A stretch of 64,000 nucleotides of DNA, taken from the NCBI RefSeq assembly GCF_932294415.1, contig NC_065542.1, positions 51,573,406-51,637,405 on the forward strand, given 5' to 3'. Source of the stretch: Quercus robur (taxonomy: Eukaryota; Streptophyta; Magnoliopsida; Fagales; Fagaceae). Below the pieces are notes generated by a model. It was not told the DNA's origin and ran no database searches. It saw only the letters and a program-made list of their open reading frames with translations. The first letter of the stretch is position 1, and the number at the start of each line of letters is the position of its first letter. The translations under genes and the position numbers were made by a program. Positions 46,695-57,692 of the stretch are shown here, one piece after another.

Positions 46695-47347
46695 TAGGGA
46701 TGGCAATGGGGCGGGGCGGGGTCGAAGGATGGGATCTTCGTCCCCGCCCCGCATGGTCTTGTCTTGCCCCATCCCCGCCCCGCCCCGCATGACGGGGAAT
46801 AATGTCTCACCCCATCCCCGCCCCTTGGGGCCCCGCGAAGCCCCACCCCGCCCCGTAAAACTCTACTTTTTGTTAATTTGCCCTACAACTAGTACAATTT
46901 TTTTAATAAAACTTATTTTATTAATAAAAATATACTTGAAATTACAAATTTATCCCATCAAATCAAATCAATTTTTAGAAAAAATTGAATAATATATCCA
47001 AGTGTTTAACATGACAATCATAAAAATAAAATAAAAATCTCATATTATAACACATAACAAAATAAAGATAGAGAATCACATTGAGTAGAATAAAATATGC
47101 TAATATTAATATATTTGTTTAAATAGTAGGGTTTTAGGGTATGAAAAATTTACAATTATAACCCTTAGTAATGCGGGGCGGGGCGGGGCGGGTCTAAAAG
47201 GTCTAAACCCATCCCCGCCCCGCCCCATAGTGCGGGTCTAAAATCTTGTCCCATCCCCACCCCACTGCCTTTGCGGGGCGGGGAAAACCCGCATGGGGCG
47301 AAGCGGGGAGGGGCGGGTTAAGCGGGGCGGGGAAAAATTGCCATCCA
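46695..47347. mobile_element. hAT-like non-autonomous element with CCCCGCCCC arrays, 653 bp
   Basis: Ends TAGGGATGGCAATGGGGCGG and ...AAAAATTGCCATCCA are inverted repeats. The 8-bp flanks CTTGAGCT (46687-46694) and GTTGAGCT (47348-47355) differ by one base. About 150 bases at each end consist almost entirely of GGGGCGGGGC / GCCCCGCCCC words; the centre is AT-rich. Inserted in DOT2 intron 8. No transposase. Confidence 0.85.
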
Positions 47348-47355
47348 GTTGAGCT

Positions 47356-48407
47356 GCCTTACTACCTCCCTGCTTGAATTGAGATTTCTACATATGTAAT
47401 TTTTTTGACTGCTTTACTGTTTCTGGCCATTCACCATCTTGTGGTTTGTTGATATCCATCATTTTATCTGGTCAAAATTCAAGTTAAATCATGACCATTT
47501 TTCTTTGAAAGTTGTCCTGCTCTTGTTCCTATCAATTTCCTTTAGCTTCCATTTGTACCCAAATCTTGATCTTTTTGTTCTTTTTGGCCCCTGAGCAATC
47601 TAATACATTTTTTATTTTCTTTTCCTAGTTTGCTAAGTTTTGGGCATATATTGCACAGTTTATATATTATATTATAATGTGAATTTGAACCATCACCTTC
47701 TACACCACCTGGAAATGCCAGATCTTCTCCCAATTAAAATACTAATTCATGTCTTAGTGATGGCAAATTTAAGTGGCAGCCCTCTTTGAAGACCTATAAG
47801 AGGCGAGGGAAAGCTGATCCTAGTGCTGAAGCATTTATTTGGGATGTTTCAGATGATGGAGAGCTTTCTTGGGAGCTTGCTTAGTCATTCTAAAGTTGAA
47901 TTGAGTCTCATTTTATGTTTTGAGTCATTTTCCTATTTGGTTGAGGAGTTATTAAGTCCATTTTTGTTTGTTATTAGTAATTTTAGTCATTCCAGGAAAG
48001 GATATAACAACAGCCTATATTAAGGCTTTATTGTAGTCAATAATATTTATAGAGGTTGATTCTAATAATATTCTAGTAGCTTATTTTTAGTTTTGAGGGT
48101 GTGATTGCCTTCTCCTACCTAAGTGTGATTACTTAGGAAGACCTAGGTGTGATTGTCTAATATTTTATTTATCTTGTTTTCTATTTTATCCCCTGATTCT
48201 GCCCCAAACAGCCATTAAGATTTTTTTTTTTTTTTTTTTCTAACCTAAAACCCTTCAGCATCAATCCTTATTCAAGAACCCTTCAATGGCTCATCAAGAA
48301 ATCTATTGTAGTGCTGAATTCTTAAAGATCCTACATCACTTAGTTTGCTGCAGGTATTCTTCCAATGGTTGATGATAGAAATAACTCGTGTTTTTGTGCT
48401 TTTGCAG
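47356..48407. other. DOT2 intron 8, unassigned
   Basis: Includes an open stretch at about 47757-47885 reading GDGKFKWQPSLKTYKRRGKA then DPSAEAFIWDVSDDGELSWE, family not recognised, possibly the 3' end of an inserted gene fragment. LTR-like text follows to 48200 (aacagcctatattaaggctt) and a T-run at 48219-48239. Confidence 0.35.
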
Positions 48408-49140
48408 AAGCCCGTAAGCCTGAAAATGAAGATGTTTTTATGCAAGAAGATGAGGAGCCAAAAGCTTCTGGTGAAGAAATAAAAGATGAGACTGGTGGAT
48501 GGACCGAAGTTAAAGATGTCAGTAAAGATGAGCACCCTGCTGACGAGGACAAGGAGGAGATAGTGCCAGATGAAACTATCCATGAAGTTGCTGTTGGAAA
48601 AGGGTTATCAGGTGCACTGAAGCTGCTTAAAGAGCGAGGAACCCTTAAAGAAAGCATTGAATGGGGTGGCAGAAACATGGATAAGAAAAAGAGCCAACTC
48701 GTGGGTATCGTTGGTGATGATGAATCAAAGGAGCCTCATTCATCCTCTTTGATCGATTATAGAAAGGAGATTCGCATTGAGCGGACAGATGAGTTTGGGC
48801 GAATTGTAAGTGCTTCACTTAACCATCCAGTCATTTCATATTTTTCTTTAGCTCAAATGGCCCCTCTCTCTCTCTCTCACACACACACACAGATGTCAGT
48901 TACATGTACAATAACATTCTCTATTATATGGTGTAACATGACATCTGGGGCAGATTGGATGTGGGGGTCCTCATATTCCACTTAAGGAGGGATTTTTCTT
49001 CTTTTATTTATAAAAAACCAAGGGATTTTTAATTTTTTTTATATTACTTTCTAAAGATGAACTCCAATGAGAAGAATAGATGTTTTCATAAGTAAATTAT
49101 CAGAAAAGGAAAGTGAATTAAGGGTACAATCCTACTTATT

Positions 49141-49540
49141 AAAAAAAAAAAAAAAGGCACAATCATACTACACAGAAATTATACAGGAGAAACACCCCAA
49201 AACAAAGGCTAACTTTATGATGTCCAATTATAGTGAGAACCTAAAAGAATGGAAACTTCAAATTCTTCAAGGAAGTCCACACCCATCAAAATTCTTCATG
49301 TTCCTCTCTCTCCAAATGTACCATATGATACAAAAGGGAACTACTTTCCAAATTTCATCACTACAAGGTCTTCCAAATTGTCTCTTCCAACATGCTGACA
49401 AATGAACAACTGTTTTAAGTTTAGCCCATAAAACCTCGGATAGATCAACCATCAATGACCCCAATTCTCTGGCTACGTCACTGTGAAGAAGTGGGTGATC
49501 TGTTGTCTCTCCACTTGATTTAGACATACATACAGCACTA
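49141..49540 (-). mobile_element. L1 LINE fragment (zf-RVT end)
   Basis: Minus-strand translation of 49267-49527 gives GETTDHPLLHSDVARELGSL and IWKVVPFCIIWYIWRERNMK, the degraded zf-RVT segment seen in the other L1 copies (compare 21122-21517). No cysteines remain in the first half, so it is old. It lies in DOT2 intron 9. Confidence 0.75.
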
Positions 49541-51403
49541 ATGCAATAGTATTATTTGATGCTTTTTCAATCTATTTATTGTCAAAACCTTTATATGCTT
49601 GCTGTTGTAGAAGTAAAATGTGATTTTAGGCGGTGCTCTAACCTTCCAAGAATACATACTGTCATGTTATTTGACTATTCGGGTGAATGATACTTATGCT
49701 TATTTAGAGAGACAATTGACATATGGTATGGAGTGTAATTTTTTGAGTGAAATCAGTTGGGAATGGTTCTTTAAAATGTATGTTATAATCAAGTGGGCTG
49801 TTAGATATATTTATTGTATAAATCTCACAACATGAGGGCTGGATCGCATATCTTAAGTTCTGACTTGTCATCTTATGGAATTGGATCATCTCTCTTTTGC
49901 TTCTTCCTTCTTCCCATTGCTCTAATTGGTAAAAAAAAAAAATCCTTGAGTGGAGTTGAGACGAAACTAACTGGGTACCACATAGTTGAATTATTTTACG
50001 CCATATGATTCCATGCCAGTATGGTTTTTTATAATGGTTATGAATATGTCCATGCATTTAATGCCCATAAAAAAGTAACCCCAATGGGTAGCACAATCAG
50101 ATGAGGACCACACTTGATGAAGCAGATGTATTCATGCAAAAAATTTTGAAAAAATAAAATAAAAAAAAATAATCTCATGAAGCTAATGTCACTAGTTCAA
50201 ATTTCCCCTTCCCCTTTTTCTTGGGGCCAAAACTTGATTAGAAAACAATGAAGCCCATAGAAAAAGTAATGCCATATAAAATGTATTGAAACTACTTATA
50301 GTGGTTGTTTATTGAATTGGAGTCATGATTGAAGACAGGTGATGTCATGATAGCTATAGTTGCTATTGATCATATGTAAAGAGAAGATAGACATGGGTTA
50401 GGTTATCAAAATAGATGTGGTGTAATATGCATTGACGACTTCTCCTGTAAGGTTAAAAAGTGACAATCTCATTGAATTTTGAACTTTGAGACTCTTTTTG
50501 CACGGCCATGTCTAAACATGCTGTCTGGTCTGTGTGCCAGTCTAGTGTTGCAGAATAAGTGAACTTACTCAGATCTTTGTGAAAATCACAAAATGAGACA
50601 ACCTTTTTTATCCTTGGGCAAAGAGTTCTATGACCCATATTATAACAATGTGGATTCAGTTTGGTGGGTGATTTTAAAAAGTGAGTTGTCCCTCCTTGGA
50701 GTCAAATTCTGCTTTTGATGATGCTTTTCATTCCCTGCTGCTGCTTTTATAATTAGCTTTTTCTTCTCAGTATTTTAAGACAAAATCTTTCATGATTCAT
50801 CTTGTACTTTCCTAATGATACCTTTATTTAAATTTGAAAAAGAAGAAAAAAAAAGACATTTCATGTACAGAACAAGTGACTGCCTATCAATTACTCCCAT
50901 GCACTGACACCACTCAAGCAGAGATCTCACAATCAAGGTTTTCTGCTCTTGATCCATCTCGGAATTGGATAGAATAGTTTGGATATTCTGCTTTGGAAAA
51001 GAGCCGGGGGTTTTTGGAGTGGGGGGGGGGGGGGGGGGGGTGGTTGTTAATGAGTAGTAGAGTATTAGTTAGAGGGTAATAGAGAGTATGGCATTGGTTA
51101 GAATAGAATGGCGGAAACAAAGCTAACCCCTATTAGTCTGTTGAGAATCCATAATTGGCCCCAAAATTTTGGGACTAAGTCTTGGTTGTTTTTGTTGTGG
51201 TTGTTAGTTGATGACTTTGTGAAACCTCAAAGCAGTGTAATGGTTTGCTTCTTTCACAATCAAGACAACTCTCTTTGGTTCATAATTGAATTTTGTAGCT
51301 TCTTAGAAAAAACAAAGTATTATATTATAGTTTATTTTGTTTATTTTTTATTTATTTTTTTGTGTTAGCGTGTATTCTTGACTTATGTCCATGTTTTTAC
51401 CAG
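49541..51403. other. DOT2 intron 9, remainder, with G20 run
   Basis: AT-rich intron sequence. A G20 homopolymer lies at 51021-51040. No gene recognised. A stretch near 51165 (ccaaaattttgggactaag...) resembles the RTE-like 3' signature. Confidence 0.4.
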
Positions 51404-52712
51404 ATGACTCCGAAGGAAGCCTTTCATCTGATTTCGCATAAGTTTCATGGGAAGGGTCCTGCCAAATTGATGCAATACCTGGAAGAATTGAAGCTGAAGA
51501 ACATGAAGAATTCAGATACACCATCAGACTCTGTGGAGAGGATGAGGGAAGCTCAAATGCAGTTAAAGACTCCCTATCTTGTCCTTAGTGGCCATGTTAA
51601 ACCAGGGTATGCGTCATTCATCTTTGTCATATGTTCATATATAATTCTGACCAATGATTGCTGGATTTCACTATATGGAAAGATAGTTGATGAAAAGCTT
51701 ATTCCCTCTATGATTGGGGTAGTAGCTAAGAGATGGACTGGCATTATATATCATACCACTAATTATAACTGTCTCTCTCCCCAAATGAACCATCTGTGGT
51801 TGCTTAGATACAATTGGACACCTTAGAATATGTGAGGAAATAATATGTATACAAAATTCTATTCCTCAAAATATCAGTGTAGTAGGTTAAATAATTAGTT
51901 AGAACATTGTGCAGCTTATTTGGATGTTCAGGTATTGCATATAGTACCTTACATTTTATTACCCTTTTTATGTGAGTGCTGGTAGATGTTCATGCTTTTT
52001 TCCATATTTTGTTGTGAGGGTACTGTCAGATGATAATGTCATTACAGTTCTGATGCCATGTCAAAGAATCTTAATTTCTTGTTGGGGCAGTTGGGGAGCT
52101 TGACGGTTAGGTTTTAATCATTTACCCATGTTGGCTTGCATCAATTTGGTGTCAATACCTGCTAAAAGATCATCATAAGGTTAAGTTTTGGATATCTAGA
52201 TTTTCGTATTTATATTTGGTTGATAAACACATCTTATGTTTTGCATTGCTCCAAGGAAGGCTTTCTTCTTAATCAAAGCTTTGAATTAGTGAAGCATGAG
52301 TAGTCTGTAGCTGTATGGTCTAAATAACATTTTTTTAATTTTTAACCTCTGTTTACTTGGTTTATTTATTCTTTCTTTTTTGTGTGTATTTTTTTACCAG
52401 GCAAACGAGTGATCCTAGAAGTGGTTTTGCTACTGTTGAGAAGGGCTTCCCTGGGGGCTTGACACCAATGCTTGGTGATAGAAAGGTCAGTAACATCTTA
52501 ATACTTTTTTGTGATATTATCCTTGATTTTATTATATCCATAAAAATAAAAAAGTATGTACCCAGCCTTCTAAGTTTCATATGTTAGTACGGTTTTAGTA
52601 GTGGTGGTTGTAGTTTTCTTTAGTAAATGATTTCACGAGACTTGCTTCATGGGGAAAAAAACAAAAATAAAAATCAAGAGATGCCCAGTGTACAACAGGA
52701 GAATGCTGCTAA

Positions 52713-52834
52713 TGAGCCCTAGCTCTAGCTCAAATGGCACCTTCTTCCAATGTAAGCGCAAGCTGGAGGATTTGGTTGAGGTTTAACTTTTAAGACCTAT
52801 TGGGTGTGGTTGTAACTTACCAACTAAAAAAAAA
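52713..52834 (+). mobile_element. Possible SINE in DOT2 intron 11
   Basis: CTAGCTCAAATGGCACC resembles a SINE A box. A B-box-like GGTTGAGGTTTAAC follows about 40 bases later, then TGTAACTTACCAACT and an A10 tail, the layout of plant tRNA-type SINEs. No clean target duplication was found. T and A runs follow at 52847-52892. Confidence 0.55.
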
Positions 52835-53235
52835 AGGGAATACTTGTTTTTTTTTTTTTTTTTTTACTTATCAAAAAAAAAAAAAAAAAAAAAATTCTTA
52901 GTTTACTAATATCAATCCTGACAACTTGTAGATTTGTGAATATTACAAGCTAAAAATACCTCTTCATATTTCTAAAAGTTAGAGAATAGGTCACTAGAGG
53001 TATGCATTTGCATCCTTTTCAACACTGCTGATTTTCCTATGAAAAAGAAAGAGGTTAAGAATCACGCGTTCTGCTTAATAGCATTCCATCTGAGGTTTAT
53101 GTATCCTTAATTTTATTCTGTCTTTCCGTATTGCTTGCACTGATTACAAAGTGCAATTTTCTGTCCATCTTCTAGGTTGAGCACTTCTTGGGGATAAAGC
53201 AATTAGCTGATCTGGATTTGTGCTATAGACTGTAA

Positions 53236-54740
53236 ATAAACCTTTTTTTTTTTTCTTATTACAGAAAAGAGCTATTGTTTAAAGAAATTTTGCTCTTTGT
53301 TTATACTACACTTTACTTGAGCAGGGTTGCATTCTGTGTGTGTGTTAAACAACATGCTGAATCAACTGGATTTTACCGTCAACAGCTCAAGTCAGATGTG
53401 AAAAATCCATATTATTGATTAATTCCTTGGCCTGAACCCACATTCTTTGCACTTGAGACTATGGGAGATACCTATAAGTGGGTATTTTTTTGTATATTAA
53501 CATGAGCGCTGATACCTGTATATGCTTGTCTCTTAAGAGATGCTCTTCCTTTCTAAGACCTGGATATAGTTGCTAAATGATCTTGATTTTGAACTCAGCT
53601 CTGGACATGCTATGGGTACGGACTACGGAGTCTAAGGACCACTTGGCTGTATAGCACAAATTATTAAAAAGAAAAAGAAAAAAAAATCGACTTCCTCTTT
53701 CTTTTCTTTTCTTTTTATTTTTATTTTTTGAATTGCCTCTTTCTTTTAATATGTATCTTTTTATTGAGCAAACACTAGTGAAAATATCATGTTTCTCCTT
53801 GAATATTTATCCTTTTATTGAGCAAAAATATCTTCTCAGCGGTATAATTATAGTTATATCTATGTAACAGCTTGAAGTAGATTTTTTTTTAATCATAAAA
53901 ATAAAAGACGCAAGACTTAAGCATGCGCATGCAGGGACATAAACCTGCGTACGCAGGCTCAACCTTGAATGTGTTTATCGCTGTTCCTCGGCCCCGTTGG
54001 ATCAAAATTAACTTTAAGCATGTTTCTACTCATCCCAAGGCACAAGGTTTTCATCTAAACCCTTTCCACAACAAAATCCAAGCATTTTTAAGCCTAGAAA
54101 TGGATTAAAATGCAAGATTATAGAAACACTTGAAATGTTTTTCCATGAGCTTGCATGCATGCAGGCTTAACCCAGAATGTCCAGAATTGTTTGTTCATCC
54201 ATTTCTTTGCTTTTGTTTAGTTGAATTCCATGTTTTAGCTTCTGTTTGAGTTAGATAATGTATGCCTAGGTCTCTGTTTAGTTGGTAGCATGCTTTAATT
54301 GCTTAGATTAGTTAGATTAATGATTAAGGTTTGAGTGTACTTAAATGAACATATGAACATGAACATGCATCTATACATGGATGCTGTGGTGGTCCAAAAA
54401 TGGTATTTCATGCATTTTACATGAACATGCACATGCACATTTGGATGAGATGAACATGATAAATTATGTTACTATGAATGTGTATATGATAATATGATGT
54501 ATGCTTGTTGCCATGTGATGATATGTTGTATGTTTTCTGCCATGTGGATGAGATGATGTATGTTTGTGATGTATGTGAGTATATGCTTATATGTATGCTA
54601 GGACGAGATAACATGTTGTATGACATAGAACTAGAGTATATGTGTGTGTGCATGTTTAGGATAGCCTCTTAAAGGTTTCTTTAATAGAATTAGGGTATGA
54701 AATACAATGAGCGGAGGTCAGCCCATGGGTTGAGGGGGGG
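53236..54740. other. Intergenic, no gene; ATG-rich low-complexity stretch
   Basis: 53900-54200 contains palindromic words (gcatgcgcatgc, cctgcgtacgcagg) and 54340-54660 is dominated by tatgatgtatg/catgtgatga words without a strict period. This may be the non-coding part of a decayed LTR element. No frame is supported. Confidence 0.4.
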
Positions 54741-55075
54741 TTAGGTGTCTAACACCTTTTCATCCTTGTATTTTAACTTGAACCTACAAACTGGATATAC
54801 AAGTCTCTATGCAAGGGCCCAAAGTTTGGTTTCTAGATCTAAACTAGATGATGATTCCCACAAACCGCCTCTAGTCCACTTGGCTGAGGTGTATTCTCTG
54901 GAGTACATGACTTGCAAAGCAAGGGGAGGAAACCCATGGACAGGCGCTTGCGCCCACAGGTGGCATGCAAAATTATTAGTCTATTACACTAGAAAATTTC
55001 GTAGATGGGATTTATTGTCTCAAAAAAAGGATCTAGTCCGCGCCTTAATTCTACTACCTTTAAATTGATGGAATT
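54741..55075 (+). mobile_element. Probable LTR-retroelement debris
   Basis: Begins gggttaggtgtctaacacc and includes ctatgcaagggccc. I associate this wording with untranslated parts of gypsy elements, but no LTR pair or coding domain is visible. Confidence 0.3.
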
Positions 55076-55079
55076 GACA

Positions 55080-55640
55080 GTAAAAAATTATTTTTCATGT
55101 TATGAAATAAGTTAAGAACTAACAAGGTAATTTCTTTTAATTTATTCTCTAATTTTATGTTGAAATACAATCTTAGTGAAATATGATTATCTAAATAATT
55201 ATTCTATGAATTATTATATGCAATTTATTATTAATTTATGTTCATAAGAACAACATTATTTAGACATTTTTTAATAAAGCATTACGATTCATATAATATA
55301 TTTTAATTATATTCCAAATTTCTAAATTCATCAAAACTAATTCTCAAAATACCAAAATCAATTAAACTAATTTTTTTTTAAAAGGTAATAAAATAAACTT
55401 ATATACATGGTGGGTTGAGTTAGATTGCATGAGTTAAAAATGCTATCAATCTAAAGCCAATCTGATCAAAGGTTCAAAATAAAATTTCAACCCAACCCAA
55501 CCCAACCCAACCCAACCCAATCCATCAACCCATGAAAACCAACTTGAGGCTTTGGGTTGGGTCAGTATCATTGAATTGGTAGGTTTGATGCACACTACTA
55601 TGTGTAGGTTAAATCTCTAACAAACATAATGTTGGAGGTT
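55080..55640. mobile_element. GGGTTGGG-type non-autonomous element B
   Basis: Shares an AT-rich body (ttctaaattcatcaaaacta; aataaacttatata) and a C-rich repeat (five tandem AACCC units at 55492-55520), then ttgggttgggt, with element A (41800-42150). The right end gatgcacacta corresponds to gatacacacct of A. No coding capacity. Ends not fixed. Confidence 0.5.
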
Positions 55641-57216
55641 TCCTAGTATATAAAGGTTAGTTATATTTTGATAAGAAAATAAATTAGAATAAACCTTTTT
55701 TTTTATAATTTTGTATTTTGGGGTAAATTTTAGATACATTTTTTTTTTTTTTTTTTTTATAATTATAGTATCTTAAAATTCCAATTGAATTTAAAAAAAA
55801 TTAATGCATTGATTAATATAGCGCACACAATATAAGATATTCACTTGAGGCTCCTCCCCTTTTTTTTTTTTGGAGAAACAGAGGCTCTTTTTTAAGAGTG
55901 AATGCATAAGTTGAAATTCTATTAAAAAAAAAAAAAAAACACTTTGAGGCCTGTTTTATTTTCCTTCCTCTGGAAGCATCCAATGATTTTTCACATTGTT
56001 ATTGAAATTCCCATGTCAATCTTTATTGTTTATTCGTTATTTGGTAACATATTTTACTGTGGTAAATCAACTGAAATTGAATTGATCATACAATTGATTA
56101 ATGTGCAAAGTTGATTTAATTAATCTATCATGGTCTAAAATGTTCCTTTCAATTTTCTTCTTTTCATTTCGTTCAAATGTCTTAATAACTATGTTTAGAG
56201 TGCGAAGAGTCGTATATTTATATTGCTACCTTGCATGAGGAAAATTAGAGTTCAAATCTCTCTCTTATTTTGTATTGTAAACTATCAAATTATTTTAAAA
56301 AGAAAAAAAAAAAAACTTTATTTATAAGCTCTATTTAGAGGAAAAAAAAAAAAAAAAAACTCTATGTTTGGGGAAACTTTAATAAATGACATGTATTTGA
56401 TACAAAAATTCTAATAACAAGTAACAACATCGTCCTCGATATTCTTAATACAAAAGGCTTTCGTTTCTCAAAAAAAAAATACAAAAGGCTTTCAGCAACT
56501 AGATCAATTATCAATAGAACACAAAACCCATACAAACACACTATTCTTTTTATTTATTATTTATTTAAGCTGAATATATACACACCATACTAAAACCTGT
56601 AGCAGAAGTGTTCAATATACTTTTATTGTCAAAGAGTAGTGATATCACTGATATAAATACACAAATAAGACTGCCATATCCAGAAGAAGAAAATACCCTG
56701 AGTAAATCATATCCTGAACATTTCGACAAAGAAGATTGAACTAGCAAGCCAATGCTCAACAGGGACATGAAAGAGGTTTCAATGATCTCTTTTGATAGTT
56801 TCATGCTCTGCAGACCAAATAAAAAGTTTGTTATATTCCTTATTTCCTAGACTACATAAGAATAAACCATGAATGTAGACACAAGAAATGCCATTGCATC
56901 TGCATGAGACCATTTGAAATAACAAATATGAAGGAAACTTTCATAAGGTTGTGGGTCTAAAAAGGTGAAAAATTTTAGTCAGAAATCTAATTTTATAAGG
57001 AAAATTCTTAGTTTACATTGTACTGGTATTGTAAATCTTACATTGTACACATTTGTTTAGTCTACAATGTAAGATTTACATTGACTGTACAATGTATTCC
57101 TATAATTACCCATTTGTGTTTATACAAAATTAATAGGAGTCAATCACTTTATGAGATAATTGTCATTGGTGACTTTATTTTTAGGCAAATTAAAATTTAA
57201 AATATTTAGAAGTACC
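55641..57216. other. Intergenic / downstream of the LRR kinase
   Basis: AT-rich with many A and T runs (55739-55759, 55923-55939, 56341-56359). A segment at 56205-56318 with a B-box-like GAGTTCAAATCTC followed by an A-run could be a SINE. A 79-codon open frame at 56565-56804 has no recognisable domain. Confidence 0.35.
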
Positions 57217-57692
57217 TCAAACTAGGATTTCACTAATTCCACTGCGGATGCCAGAACCAAGATAAGCATTTTTGATCAAATATAGTTCTCTGGTAACTTC
57301 CTCCATTTTCATTCTCTCTTTTGGTGACTCCATTGAACATGCAAGTCCAATTTCAAGGATTGAGACTAAGCACTTATGCATATTGGCATCCATTTGGGAC
57401 AAGTTTGCAGTACTACCTTGAGCGTCTTCGTATACATGAATTTCATTGTCATTATTATCTTCTCTAGTTGCCACGATTGCTATTGGCGTTGCGACAACTT
57501 CTCTTGGTAAAAGGATTGGGTCCACAATCTGAACAACTCTTTCCGACAATCCCATCTTAGCAAAATTGTGAAGATTGAGATCATTTTTAAACATTTTGTC
57601 AGTGGGTCTCTTTCCTAGAAACATCTCTAGTAGTAATATTCCATAGCTATACACATCTCCTTCCATCGATACCTCGCCACTCATGCCGTACT
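57217..57692 (-). CDS. LRR-RLK exon 2 (kinase C-lobe end)
   Basis: Begins after TTGCAG| with AG TAC GGC, completing the Glu of APEYG. It contains GEVSMEGDVYSYGILLLEMF (subdomain IX), an acidic insert (REDNNDNEIHVYED), GLACSMESPKERMKMEEV (subdomain XI), and ends GISEILV, stop TGA at 57217-57219. Confidence 0.94.

Larger units (their letters stand above)
43383..53235 (+). pseudogene. DOT2: DOT2 / SART1 family tri-snRNP splicing factor, pseudogene
   Basis: SART1 (DOT2 in Arabidopsis) brings the U4/U6.U5 tri-snRNP to the spliceosome. Twelve exons are recognisable, all with GT-AG sites: 43383-44166, 44421-44562, 44658-44712, 45052-45165, 45259-45355, 45452-45518, 45663-45722, 46026-46641, 48408-48805, 51404-51606, 52401-52485, 53176-53235. 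Landmarks: an RD/KE-rich N-terminus, LEEKRNAEKKKALQLSKIFE, LAGVKVLHGIDKVVEGGAVV, DYYTQEEMLQFKKPKKKKSL, DEFGRI, MTPKEAFHLISHKFHGKGP, and FPGGLTPMLGDRKVEHFLGI. Lesions: a 2-base loss in a GA repeat near 43731 gives TGA; a TGA at 43759 (from CGA); TGA at 45303 in KQ*DEAY; a frameshift near 46055 with TGA at 46068; a frameshift near 46585 with TGA at 46620; and the usual basic C-terminal tail is replaced. Kept introns show a DNA duplicate or dead locus, not a retrocopy. Confidence 0.9.

Noticed and set aside
47823-48023. 66-aa frame in DOT2 intron 8
   Set aside because: Hydrophobic random-like sequence; the better coding-looking stretch just upstream is in another frame and ends at its own stop.
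43383-53235. Calling DOT2/SART1 a functional gene with very short exons
   Set aside because: Stops and frameshifts fall inside conserved blocks (KQ*DEAY, FV*GLQLDE), and no alternative GT-AG choice removes them all.
55492-55520. Interstitial telomere repeat
   Set aside because: The unit is AACCC, not the plant AAACCCT repeat, and it lies inside an element shared with 41749-42158.
56565-56804. 79-aa minus-strand frame below the LRR kinase
   Set aside because: No recognisable domain, no splice context, composition like surrounding intergenic DNA.
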